Source: Isochrysis galbana
Lineage: Eukaryota > Haptophyta > Isochrysidales > Isochrysidaceae
Length of the DNA stretch: 64,000 bases
Direction: 5' to 3'
Assembly (NCBI GenBank): GCA_018136815.1
Contig: CM030931.1
Location: forward strand, 7,212,399 to 7,276,398
The notes under the pieces were generated by a model that saw only the letters and a program-made list of their open reading frames with translations, searched no databases and was not told the DNA's origin. The position numbers and the translations under genes were made by a program. Shown here in pieces: positions 9,590 to 19,560 of the stretch (its first letter is position 1; each line of letters opens with the position of its first letter).

Positions 9590-12500
9590 GTGGAAATCAA
9601 AGCCGCAGCTTGGATTGTAACGAGATGAACGAGATGTAACGAGATGGCCTGATGGCCCGACGACGAGATGAACGAGATGGCCTTGATGGCCCGACGAGAT
9701 GAACGAGATGGCCTTGATGGCCCGACGAGATGAACGAGATTTTCGGGTAACGGAACTGGACGAGGAGTTTCCCCACTAAGCTTGGTCGTAATGCGGTGAA
9801 ACCGATTTGCAGACAAGCGGGAAACCGGGGCGGAAGGAACTGGCAAGGAAGCCGGCAGGAAGGCAGAGGAAATGTCTTGGCAAGGCGACGGAGGCAGGAT
9901 TTTAACGGTAGACGGAGTGCAGAATTTTAACGGTAGGAAGGCAGGATATTTTTAACAGTAGGAAGGCAGGATTTTTACCGGTAGACGGAGTGCGGAATTT
10001 AACTGTAGAAGAAGAGCGGAGAGGAGAAGGAGCGGGGCTCGAACTGCAGAGCGCTCCGTCCGGACTCGAACTCGCGACCCAGAGCAAAAGGTTGGTGGAG
10101 GCGGTGGGTTGAACCACTATGCCACGCGAGAGTTTACGTAGCCATAGGGCCGATGGGAAGGGCTGAGAACCGCCCTATATACTCTGGGTTTTTTTCTCTT
10201 CTTTTTCACTTTTCTTCTTCTTTCTTCCTCTGTTCTTTTTACTGTTTACTGTTTTTCTTTTACTGTTATTTCTTTTTGCCTCTGTGGAAATCAACGCCTC
10301 AGCTTGGATTGTAACGAGATGAACGAGATGTAACGAGATGGCCTGATGGCCCGACGACGAGATGAACGAGATGGCCTTGATGGCCCGACGAGATGAACGA
10401 GATGGCCTTGATGGCCCGACGAGATGAACGAGATTTTCGGGTAACGGAACTGGACGAGGAGTTTCCCCACTAAGCTTGGTCGTAATGCGGTGAAACCGAT
10501 TTGCAGACAAGCGGGAAACCGGGGCGGAAGGAACTGGCAAGGAAGCCGGCAGGAAGGCAGAGGAAATGTCTTGGCAAGGCGACGGAGGCAGGATTTTAAC
10601 GGTAGACGGAGTGCAGAATTTTAACGGTAGGAAGGCAGGATATTTTTAACAGTAGGAAGGCAGGATTTTTACCGGTAGACGGAGTGCGGAATTTAACTGT
10701 AGAAGAAGAGCGGAGAGGAGAAGGAGCGGGGCTCGAACTGCAGAGCGCTCCGTCCGGACTCGAACTCGCGACCCAGAGCAAAAGGTTGGTGGAGGCGGTG
10801 GGTTGAACCACTATGCCACGCGAGAGTTTACGTAGCCATAGGGCCGATGGGAAGGGCTGAGAACCGCCCTATATACTCTGGGTTTTTTTCTCTTCTTTTT
10901 CACTTTTCTTCTTCTTTCTTCCTCTGTTCTTTTTACTGTTTACTGTTTTTCTTTTACTGTTATTTCTTTTTGCCTCTGAGACATCGCGAATGCGACACCC
11001 CCCGACTTAATCACGAGCGTCCTCGCGAGCCTTCTGCAAGCGGAATCCTTATGTCTCTAAATTGTGGAAATCAAAGCCGCAGCTTGGATTGTAACGAGAT
11101 GAACGAGATGTAACGAGATGGCCTGATGGCCCGACGACGAGATGAACGAGATGGCCTTGATGGCCCGACGAGATGAACGAGATGGCCTTGATGGCCCGAC
11201 GAGATGAACGAGATTTTCGGGTAACGGAACTGGACGAGGAGTTTCCCCACTAAGCTTGGTCGTAATGCGGTGAAACCGATTTGCAGACAAGCGGGAAACC
11301 GGGGCGGAAGGAACTGGCAAGGAAGCCGGCAGGAAGGCAGAGGAAATGTCTTGGCAAGGCGACGGAGGCAGGATTTTAACGGTAGACGGAGTGCAGAATT
11401 TTAACGGTAGGAAGGCAGGATATTTTTAACAGTAGGAAGGCAGGATTTTTACCGTAGAAGAAGAGCGTGGAATTTTAATGGTAGAAGAAGAGTGCGGAGA
11501 GGAGAAGGAGCGGGGCTCGAACTGCAGAGCGCTCCGTCCGGACTCGAACTCGCGACCCAGAGCAAAAGGTTGGTGGAGGCGGTGGGTTGAACCACTATGC
11601 CACGCGAGAGTTTACGTAGCCATAGGGCCGATGGGAAGGGCTGAGAACCGCCCTATATACTCTGGGTTTTTTTCTCTTCTTTTTCACTTTTCTTCTTCTT
11701 TCTTCCTCTGTTCTTTTTACTGTTTACTGTTTTTCTTTTACTGTTATTTCTTTTTGCCTCTGAGACATCGCGAATGCGACACCCCCCGACTTAATCACGA
11801 GCGTCCTCGCGAGCCTTCTGCAAGCGGAATCCTTATGTCTCTAAATTGTGGAAATCAACGCCGCAGCTTGGATTGTAACGAGATGAACGAGATGTAACGA
11901 GATGGCCTGATGGCCCGACGACGAGATGAACGAGATGGCCTTGATGGCCCGACGAGATGAACGAGATGGCCTTGATGGCCCGACGAGATGAACGAGATTT
12001 TCGGGTAACGGAACTGGACGAGGAGTTTCCCCACTAAGCTTGGTCGTAATGCGGTGAAACCGATTTGCAGACAAGCGGGAAACCGGGGCGGAAGGAACTG
12101 GCAAGGAAGCCGGCAGGAAGGCAGAGGAAATGTCTTGGCAAGGCGACGGAGGCAGGATTTTAACGGTAGACGGAGTGCAGAATTTTAACGGTAGGAAGGC
12201 AGGATATTTTTAACAGTAGGAAGGCAGGATTTTTACCGGTAGACGGAGTGCGGAATTTAACTGTAGAAGAAGAGCGGAGAGGAGAAGGAGCGGGGCTCGA
12301 ACTGCAGAGCGCTCCGTCCGGACTCGAACTCGCGACCCAGAGCAAAAGGTTGGTGGAGGCGGTGGGTTGAACCACTATGCCACGCGAGAGTTTACGTAGC
12401 CATAGGGCCGATGGGAAGGGCTGAGAACCGCCCTATATACTCTGGGTTTTTTTCTCTTCTTTTTCACTTTTCTTCTTCTTTCTTCCTCTGTTCTTTTTAC

Positions 12501-13340
12501 TGTTTACTGTTTTTCTTTTACTGTTATTTCTTTTTGCCTCTGAGACATCGCGAATGCGACACCCCCCGACTTAATCACGAGCGTCCTCGCGAGCCTTCTG
12601 CAAGCGGAATCCTTATGTCTCTAAATTGTGGAAATCAAAGCCGCAGCTTGGATTGTAACGAGATGAACGAGATGTAACGAGATGGCCTGATGGCCCGACG
12701 ACGAGATGAACGAGATGGCCTTGATGGCCCGACGAGATGAACGAGATGGCCTTGATGGCCCGACGAGATGAACGAGATTTTCGGGTAACGGAACTGGACG
12801 AGGAGTTTCCCCACTAAGCTTGGTCGTAATGCGGTGAAACCGATTTGCAGACAAGCGGGAAACCGGGGCGGAAGGAACTGGCAAGGAAGCCGGCAGGAAG
12901 GCAGAGGAAATGTCTTGGCAAGGCGACGGAGGCAGGATTTTAACGGTAGACGGAGTGCAGAATTTTAACGGTAGGAAGGCAGGATATTTTTAACAGTAGG
13001 AAGGCAGGATTTTTACCGGTAGACGGAGTGCGGAATTTAACTGTAGAAGAAGAGCGGAGAGGAGAAGGAGCGGGGCTCGAACTGCAGAGCGCTCCGTCCG
13101 GACTCGAACTCGCGACCCAGAGCAAAAGGTTGGTGGAGGCGGTGGGTTGAACCACTATGCCACGCGAGAGTTTACGTAGCCATAGGGCCGATGGGAAGGG
13201 CTGAGAACCGCCCTATATACTCTGGGTTTTTTTCTCTTCTTTTTCACTTTTCTTCTTCTTTCTTCCTCTGTTCTTTTTACTGTTTACTGTTTTTCTTTTA
13301 CTGTTATTTCTTTTTGCCTCTGAGACATCGCGAATGCGAC
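9590..13340. repeat. Tandem array of five ~780-bp units with tRNA-like boxes
   Basis: Units start with GTGGAAATCAA at 9590, 10284, 11064, 11848 and 12628, giving periods of 694, 780, 784 and 780 bp. Copies are near-identical. Unit 1 lacks an ~86-bp segment (GAGACATCGCGAATGCGAC... to ...TCTCTAAATT) present in units 2-4, and unit 5 breaks off inside it. Unit 3 has a small variant at 11450-11500. Each unit contains a GACGAGATGAACGAGATGG subrepeat block, a TTAACGGTAGxxGGAG block, tRNA-like A and B boxes on the minus strand, a CCCTATATACTCTGGG box and a T-rich (TTTACTG) tract. All annotated-looking ORFs in it are repeated five times and are not genes. Confidence 0.93.
10062..10124 (-). promoter_or_regulatory. 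tRNA-like Pol III A and B boxes (unit 1; repeated in all units)
   Basis: On the minus strand TGGCATAGTGG (A-box consensus TRGCNNAGYNG) is followed about 41 bases later by AGTTCGAGTCC (B-box GGTTCGANTCC). A second B-box-like AGTTCGAGCCC lies further downstream. Acceptor and T-arm stems do not pair, and a TTTT run sits between the boxes, so this is a tRNA-derived (SINE-like) promoter and not a working tRNA gene. Equivalent sites occur in the other four units. Confidence 0.6.
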
Positions 13341-14459
13341 AGGGAGAGAAGGGGGCGGGGGGGGCGCTACCGGGGGAAGTTCGAGACATCTCCGACGCTG
13401 CTCGCCAGATCATCGCCAGATCGGCGCCGGGGCCGCTGCTTTTCCTCCGATGCGCCACATGAACACCAGGCACTCGTACAGATGCTCTATGCTCTCTCGA
13501 TGGAGCTGGTTCTCCAGAATGACCTTTCTCTATGTAACCTCAAAATCCGGTGGCGTCACCACATAAGTGAAGGGGCGACGGAGGGGCGAGAAACTCTGCC
13601 GCCTCACTAGGGGGGGGGGGAACGCTGCGCCACCGAATGAAGGTCTAGAATGCTCAGTCCCCACCAGAAGGCAGGGCTGAGGATGGTTGTGCAGGCCCAC
13701 CCCCACCCAGGGGTGTCTGCGATGGAGGGAGGGGGGCGCGAGGCCCTCATTGCCATTGCCATTGGCCCCTACTTACTACTTATAAAAGTAGGTTGGCGAT
13801 CTTGCTAGAAAGGCAGTGGGTACCGGACCCGCAGTAGGTGTTTAGCCACGAATCTTCAGATGCTTTTTTTACACGTTGTGAACGACCAACGAGCAAACGT
13901 ACACATGAGCAAACTCCACCCAAAAGCTGCAGCAACAAGAGGCAAGAGATGCTCACTTGAAGTAGATAGAAGAATTGAGACCCAAAGACACATCCGCATG
14001 AAAAGCCGCCAAGTGCCCGCCTAGCATGACGGCTAAGCCTAAAGGCTCAGCCAGACATAGCACGAGCAGCAAGGTCAGTAGGGTGCCTTCCCTCTATCAT
14101 AACAAGCACTGCCGAGAAGAAGTGCCTTCGAGATCTTTGAGGTAGCACAGCCCACGTCATTGTTGACCTATACCACGAATGGACGAAACCCGCAGAGAGA
14201 CCGAGTATCGGCAGCAGCCCAGTGGTTCCCGACGCATCGGTTGCACACCAATTGTAGGGATAGTCCATTTATAGTTAGAGCGCAACGAGTCACCACAGAT
14301 GGATGCCATGAACGTGCACTGCCGTGTCTGCACGCGGAGCGTAGAAGGAGGAAGAGCGACTCGTATCCCCCCTTGGCGCCGTGGACGTCGGGGCCATGCC
14401 AATCATTGAATAGGTCATAGATGAGGCGCAGACCAAATTTACAGGGTGATGGCCTCCTC
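13341..14459. other. Intergenic with a family-B fragment
   Basis: 13660-13800 matches the 3' part of repeat family B (GGTGTCTGCGATGGAGGGAG... ACTTATAAAAGTAGG), followed at about 13852 by the LINE-like end GAATCTTCAGATG plus a T-run. The 13340-13600 piece reads HQALVQMLYALSMELVLQND in one frame, perhaps an element remnant. 13880-14459 holds nothing I can support. Confidence 0.5.
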
Positions 14460-15566
14460 TCACCGCTTGAAGAGGCGCAAGAGCTTCTCGACGGATGCGA
14501 CACTCTCAGATGCGAGACCGACTGATGACTGCTTGGCTGCTGAAGTGAGCTGTCCGATAAGCCGAGCGCTCTCGTGAGCGTCGTGCGGCAGGTCGGTTTC
14601 CGTGCTGCAAGGATCCTCGCGCCTCAGGAGAGAGACAACCTTTCCAATCACGATGAGCGTGGGCGACTTGAGGCCGGCAGCCTCGACAGAAGTAGCTAAG
14701 TCACTGAGATCGGCGTCGACAACCCGCTGGGTGCTAGTGGTGCCGTCCTGCACTGCAACTGCAGGGGTCGTTGCCGGAAGACCGGCGGAAATCAGCCCCG
14801 CAGCGAACTGGGGCAGAGTAGATAGGCCCATGTACACAACGAGCGTCTGGGAAGGGTCGGCAAGGACCTCCCATTGGTACCGATCCTCGACGGATGCAGA
14901 GTTCTCGGAGCGCGCATGGCCAGTGACAAAGCGGACAGAGTCAGCGTAGTCGCGGTGTGTGAGCGGCACGCGAAGTGCCGCCGCGATGCCCGATGCCGCG
15001 GTGATGCCGGGCACGATCTGTACTGGCACGCCGCGCGCCTCAAGGTACTCGAGCTCCTCTCCGCCACGCCCGAAGACAGTCGGGTCGCCGCCCTTGAGGC
15101 GGACGACCGTCTTGCCCGAGGTGGCATAAAGGTGGAGCAGGCGATGAATTTCCTCCTGCGGGCGCGTGTGCAGGCCCGCCTCCTTACCCACATAGAGCAT
15201 TGCTGCGTCCTCCGAGACGAGCGACAGCACTTCGGGCGAGATGAGCCGGTCATAGAGCACAAGGTCGGCTGAGCGCATCAAGCGCAACGCCTTCATCGTG
15301 AGAAGCTCAACGTCACCTGGTCCGACACCGACGAGATAGACGGAGGAGGCGGGGGGCTTCTGGCCAGCCTCTCCCTTCTCTTCCATGCGCGTGCGTCGCA
15401 TCCGCTGCTCAGCCGCTGCCTCGGCCACCGTCCGGAAGGCGAAGGAGGCGTCATCAGCAGTTGGCGCGCACATCTGCGCGGCGGGCCAGGCGCTGCGCGG
15501 GCTGAGGGCGTGGAGCGGCGCTCCAGCGAGCAGCCCAAGGGCGAAAGTCACGGTAAGCGCGAGCAT
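14460..15566 (-). CDS. Uroporphyrinogen-III C-methyltransferase (SUMT), plastid-targeted
   Basis: Transfers two methyls from S-adenosylmethionine to uroporphyrinogen III, giving precorrin-2, the entry to siroheme. 368 aa, one exon. The N-terminus has a hydrophobic signal (MLALTVTFALGLLAGAPLHA) and a transit-like stretch with Arg and Pro up to about residue 75. The tetrapyrrole methylase domain follows: YLVGVGPGDVELLTMKALR (first SAM loop), ADLVLYDRLISPEVL, LYVGKEAG, VVRLKGGDPTVFGRGGEE, VPGITAASGIAAALRVPLTH, FVTGH, LVVYMGL, AVAVQDGT and SPTLIVIGKVV. These are the canonical CobA/SUMT blocks. The ATG at 15566 was chosen over 15626 because it starts the signal peptide. The last ~50 residues (LPHDAHESARLIGQLTSAA onward) extend beyond the domain. 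No CysG-type oxidase/chelatase domain is fused. Confidence 0.95.
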   Translation of the reverse strand: MLALTVTFALGLLAGAPLHALSPRSAWPAAQMCAPTADDASFAFRTVAEAAAEQRMRRTRMEEKGEAGQKPPASSVYLVGVGPGDVELLTMKALRLMRSADLVLYDRLISPEVLSLVSEDAAMLYVGKEAGLHTRPQEEIHRLLHLYATSGKTVVRLKGGDPTVFGRGGEELEYLEARGVPVQIVPGITAASGIAAALRVPLTHRDYADSVRFVTGHARSENSASVEDRYQWEVLADPSQTLVVYMGLSTLPQFAAGLISAGLPATTPAVAVQDGTTSTQRVVDADLSDLATSVEAAGLKSPTLIVIGKVVSLLRREDPCSTETDLPHDAHESARLIGQLTSAAKQSSVGLASESVASVEKLLRLFKR

Positions 15567-16169
15567 CGGCCGGAGGGGGGGAACGAGAGGGAGGCTGGGG
15601 AGGAAAAGAGGCAGGGAGGGCGACACGCGGAGCAGGGGAGGAAAGGGGCCAAGGGGAGGTTTTTTATTTTCACTCTACCTTCGAGCATAGTAAGGGTGCA
15701 CCATAGGAGTAGAGAAAACGAGAAAACAAGGATTTTTGCCTTCTACATTTTCTACATAAGCCGACTCCCACACCTTGACAGATGGTTTCTTAAGTTGGGT
15801 TTCTTAGAAGCCGTGGGCTCTTTACTATTTAGTAGCACTACGTAATTTCTTAATGTTACATGAACGCATGTGTGGGGCTCTCCTCCACGGGCCACGGGCA
15901 CTGTGCAAGCACAAGCCAAGGAGCGCGCATCACAGGCCCTCTCCTCCCTGCTCCTCTCACTCCTCTCGATCCTCGCTCTTCTCCTCAAATTTCTGCTCAC
16001 AATAGGCCAGCAATTTGTCTTCCTGGCGCAGCGACCGGGCTCCCAAGGGACTCAATTATAGTATTATAGCGTTATGTTTCCAGCGTAGACATTCGGGATT
16101 CGGGTATTCTTGTTTAAAAACCTTTTAATATTCTTACTGCTTACTGCACTCGCGGCGAATGGAACCACT
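15567..16169. other. Intergenic, promoter side of SUMT
   Basis: Begins with a CT-rich leader on the coding strand (15567-15660). No gene supported in the rest. Confidence 0.4.
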
Positions 16170-16808
16170 ACCTACTGCACGTAGCATGTAGCATACTTTC
16201 TACACCCCCACTCTCCCGGCCCTTCTTCCCCCCGCCATCGGGCGGCTCCCCCCGTACACTAATACTAGGGGGATTGGGGTGAAGGGCTAACTAAGATATG
16301 AAGATATGGCATATGATATGGTCCGGTGGCCCGCGGCCCCCCCCCCGGTGATCCGTTCCCCCCTTCCTCCTATGCCTCCCGGGTGGACGGCGGCCTCGAT
16401 CCCGACTTTTCCTGTAAACAAACGCGTTCTCCGCGCGATCTCTCCCCTCTCCTGCGGCACGCGCGATGACGGCGCCTGCGGCAGGCCTCCAGCTGCCCTC
16501 AGGCGACCCCTGGCTGGAGGCTATTGGAGGCCAGCTCAGGGGGCAGAGGAGGCTGGGGCTGGGCCCTGGCCTCCCCTGCCTCTCCCTCGCTGGCGCTCCT
16601 GAGCCTCTGGGCCCCCCACGCTGCACCTATCTGCCTGTCGACCAGGGGGGGGAGGGGGGGTTGGAGCGTTGGAGCAATGGGCTAGCCACGACTGGCCAGG
16701 ATGGGCGAATGGGGCGAGCCCGTGGGGAAGGAAGTGGGTCAGTAGGGCAGTGTGCTCCTGGTAAGCCATCAGGCATGCCAGGAGGATGGGTGGTTCCTCC
16801 CCCATGGC
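16170..16808 (+). repeat. GC-rich repeat of families B/C
   Basis: 16480-16620 matches family B (GGCAGAGGAGGCTGGGGCTG..., CTGCCTCTCCCTCGCTGGC). 16670-16808 matches family C, whose uninterrupted copy is at 56840-57190 (GGCAGTGTGCTCCTGG, GGGTGGTTCCTCCCCCATGG). The LTR element is inserted at its right edge; the repeat resumes at 19172. Confidence 0.75.
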
Positions 16809-17164
16809 AGGGGTGTCGGAGCGGAGCTCGTTTCCTCAGCGGAAACGAGCCGCGGAGGCGCACCGGCGGCTAGCGCGGCGCACGGCTCACCCGGGGAGCC
16901 CGGGACGGGCTCATCGGGGGAACGGGGAGGGCAAATGACGGGCATGTGAAGTGGACGGGGAAGTGGCACGGAACGCGAATCGGAGGGACGGAGGATGTAG
17001 GGAAGGGCGCGGCGAGCAGATACCGCTTGATTGGGACTCGTAGGGACTCGTAGACTCGAAAGGATGACTCGGAAGACTCGGGGCTTGGGGGTACTCAGGG
17101 GGCTGCAGGTCGCCAACAGGCGATACCACGACACACAACACGCCGCCAGACAACCTGAACAAGT

Positions 17165-17420
17165 TCACATCTCAACAAGTTGACCTCTCAACATGTTGAC
17201 CTCTCAACATGTTGACCTCTCAACATGTTGACCTCTCAACAAGTTGACCTCTCAACAAGTTGACCTCTCAACAAGTTGACCTCTCAACAAGTTGACCTCT
17301 CAACAAGTTGACCCCTCAACAAGTTGACTTTAACCACTGAACAAGTTGGCTCCACTCACCGAACAAGTTGGTTCCCGCCTGAACAAGTCGTGAACAAGTT
17401 GGTTCCACCCTCAACAAGTT
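17165..17420. repeat. 16-bp palindrome-containing minisatellite, left LTR
   Basis: About ten copies of CTCTCAACAAGTTGAC, with several CTCTCAACATGTTGAC; TCAACATGTTGA is a perfect palindrome. It then degrades to GAACAAGTTGGTTCC-type units. Sits in the middle of the LTR. Confidence 0.9.
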
Positions 17421-17569
17421 AATTCCAGGTAAAAATAAAACTCAATTCCTTCGATTTTCGAGACGAAAATCGGCGAACCCGAACTTGAGCCCAGGGGAAA
17501 TCCAAATCAACTCGCCTGGAGCGACCACGACGAACCTAGAAGACGGTGGATAACGAGGAAGGCTCGTAC

Positions 17570-18574
17570 TCAGGCCGAAACATTCTTGCCCAAAGAGTCT
17601 GGATACAACACCCCCCGACTCAAATCGAGACGTCTCCCGATGTCGAGCCGAAGACAGAAGACTACGTCAAGACGTATGCGGAGACTGAAGAAACTGAGGG
17701 AGAACGTAACCCATGGATCCATTTGTTGATCAACGGCCCGGGCGGCTGCAGCCGGCGGCGAGGCGACTGAATTTTGGCGCCCATGCCAATATCCCGATCG
17801 GGGTGGCGGGGCGTATTCTTCGTAAGGCGGGGGGTCGAACGGGGGGACCGATCGCACGGAGGCGGCGTCATCCGCCGCGCTCACCACGGAGGGAGCGAGG
17901 GAGGTATGGACACTTGGCAACGGATCGGCGAAAGAAAGTAGCGCGAAGACCGGCGGTGGGTCTTCGGCTACGGGTGGTGCGATGCCCGCTCCCGTGAGGG
18001 GAGTGAAGTCGGGGCCACACGGGGTTGGCGCGGCTTCGGTGGGCGGAGGCGCCACTTGGGCGGACTTGGGCGGTGCTGGAAGGAGGAGTTCTTCAAGGGG
18101 AGAGGCGGAGCTCTTTGGAGCTCCAACCTCGGCTTGGGGTGGCTTGGGTTCGGATGGGGCATCGGGTGATTCTTGGGCGGGGGATGAAAGGTCCTCTCCA
18201 CCTTGGAAACTCGGAGGGGCGACGGCCGAAGGCGCGAGCGCCGATTTTGTGCTTGTCGGAGCGGAGCTCGTTTCCTCAGCGGAAACGAGCCGCGGAGGCG
18301 CACCGGCGGCTAGCGCGGCGCACGGCTCACCCGGGGAGCCCGGGACGGGCTCATCGGGGGAACGGGGAGGGCAAATGACGGGCATGTGAAGTGGACGGGG
18401 AAGTGGCACGGAACGCGAATCGGAGGGACGGAGGATGTAGGGAAGGGCGCGGCGAGCAGATACCGCTTGATTGGGACTCGTAGGGACTCGTAGACTCGAA
18501 AGGATGACTCGGAAGACTCGGGGCTTGGGGGTACTCAGGGGGCTGCAGGTCGCCAACAGGCGATACCACGACAC
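17570..18574 (-). CDS. Pro-rich gag-like ORF of the LTR element
   Basis: 334-aa open frame starting in the right LTR, crossing the internal region and ending in the left LTR. Rich in Pro, Ala and Ser, with no protease, RT or zinc knuckle. The segment PPFDPPPYEEYAPPPRSGY near residue 245 matches a PPYEEFVPPPSSTY segment at the far right of this window (63590 on), so it belongs to an element-borne protein family, perhaps a truncated gag. Translation across the LTR is unusual and the frame may be fortuitous in part. Confidence 0.4.
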   Translation of the reverse strand: MSWYRLLATCSPLSTPKPRVFRVILSSLRVPTSPNQAVSARRALPYILRPSDSRSVPLPRPLHMPVICPPRSPDEPVPGSPGEPCAALAAGAPPRLVSAEETSSAPTSTKSALAPSAVAPPSFQGGEDLSSPAQESPDAPSEPKPPQAEVGAPKSSASPLEELLLPAPPKSAQVAPPPTEAAPTPCGPDFTPLTGAGIAPPVAEDPPPVFALLSFADPLPSVHTSLAPSVVSAADDAASVRSVPPFDPPPYEEYAPPPRSGYWHGRQNSVASPPAAAARAVDQQMDPWVTFSLSFFSLRIRLDVVFCLRLDIGRRLDLSRGVLYPDSLGKNVSA

Positions 18575-18604
18575 ACAACACGCCGCCAGACAACCTGAAC
18601 AAGT

Positions 18605-18985
18605 TCACATCTCAACAAGTTGACCTCTCAACATGTTGACCTCTCAACATGTTGACCTCTCAACATGTTGACCTCTCAACAAGTTGACCTCTCAACAAGT
18701 TGACCTCTCAACAAGTTGACCTCTCAACAAGTTGACCTCTCAACAAGTTGACCCCTCAATCAACAAGTTGACCTCTCCACAAGTTGACCTCTCCACATGT
18801 TGACCTCTCAACAAGTTGACCCCTCAACAAGTTGACCTCTCCACATGTTGACCTCTCAACAAGTTGACCTCTCAACAAGTTGACTTTAACCACTGAACAA
18901 GTTGGCTCCACTCACCGAACAAGTTGGTTCCCGCCTGAACAAGTCGTGAACAAGTTGGTTCCACCCTCAACAAGTTAATTCCAGG
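18605..18985. repeat. Expanded 16-bp minisatellite, right LTR
   Basis: Same array as in the left LTR but longer by about 116 bp, which accounts for the length difference between the two LTRs. The extra units include CTCTCCACATGTTGAC variants. Confidence 0.9.
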
Positions 18986-19171
18986 TAAAAATAAAACTCA
19001 ATTCCTTCGATTTTCGAGACGAAAATCGGCGAACCCGAACTTGAGCCCAGGGGGAATCCAAATCAACTCGCCTGGAGCGACCACGACGAACCTAGAAGAC
19101 GGTGGATAACGAGGAAGGCTCGTACTCAGGCCGAAACATTCTTGCCCAAAGAGTCTGGATACAACAAGGGG

Positions 19172-19560
19172 AGGAGTGGAGAGGGGAGAGGGGGGGGGGG
19201 TGCCCCCCCATGGGTCAACCTGTCAGAGCAAGGCTCATCTCACTCTTGGAGATTGCCTGCGAGGGCGCGCCGGCAGCTAGCGCGGAATGCGGTTCTTGCG
19301 GGGAGCTCATGGAGCTTTCCTCGAGGTTGACTACGGGCATGGTGATCGACGCACGACGCATGACGCATGGAGGGCGCGGAAGTGCGGAAGGAGGCTTGTG
19401 GGAGGTGGTGGCAGGCGACTGGGGGTGGCTCAGACGCGTGCTTGACTTGTATTGACTCGTTGGCTCGGGGTATAGACTCGGGAACTCGGGGGGACTCGCT
19501 TGGAAACACGACGAAGTTGCTACAAAAAGCTCGAGGACAAAGAGCCACACAAACTAAAGC
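19172..19560 (-). repeat. Family-C continuation and a diverged LTR relative
   Basis: 19172-19215 resumes the repeat interrupted by the LTR element. 19215-19550 encodes on the minus strand HSALAAGAPSQAISKSE and ASPPEFPSLYPEPTSQY, clearly related to CAALAAGAPPRLVSAEE and QPPEYPQAPSLPSHP of the LTR reading frame, so it is an older, diverged copy of the same element. Confidence 0.6.

Larger units (their letters stand above)
16814..19166 (-). mobile_element. Short LTR retroelement (TRIM-like) with 5-bp target duplication
   Basis: Two direct repeats, 16814-17610 (797 bp) and 18254-19166 (913 bp), both run TGTCGG...ACAACA and enclose 643 bp. AGGGG flanks both outer edges (16809-16813 and 19167-19171). 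On the minus strand a G-run (GAGTCGGGGGG) abuts the left LTR as a polypurine tract would, which favours minus orientation with the right-hand LTR as 5' LTR. No reverse transcriptase or integrase is present and no clear tRNA-primer site was seen. The element is therefore non-autonomous. The LTRs are almost identical outside their minisatellite, so insertion is recent. An unoccupied version of the target is at 57107-57140. Confidence 0.85.

Noticed and set aside
10062..10124. A functional tRNA gene (TTT anticodon-like loop) in each array unit
   Set aside because: A and B boxes fit, but acceptor, D and T stems do not pair and a T4 run lies between the boxes. Called tRNA-derived only.
9590..13340. 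Repeated ORFs such as the 71-aa, 87-aa and 88-aa frames in the 9.6-13.3 kb array
   Set aside because: They are copies of one repeat unit read in every frame, with no protein-like blocks. Their identity reflects recent DNA duplication, not coding constraint.
17165..17420. CRISPR-like array
   Set aside because: The 16-mers are contiguous without unique spacers and sit in LTRs of a eukaryotic genome; this is a minisatellite.
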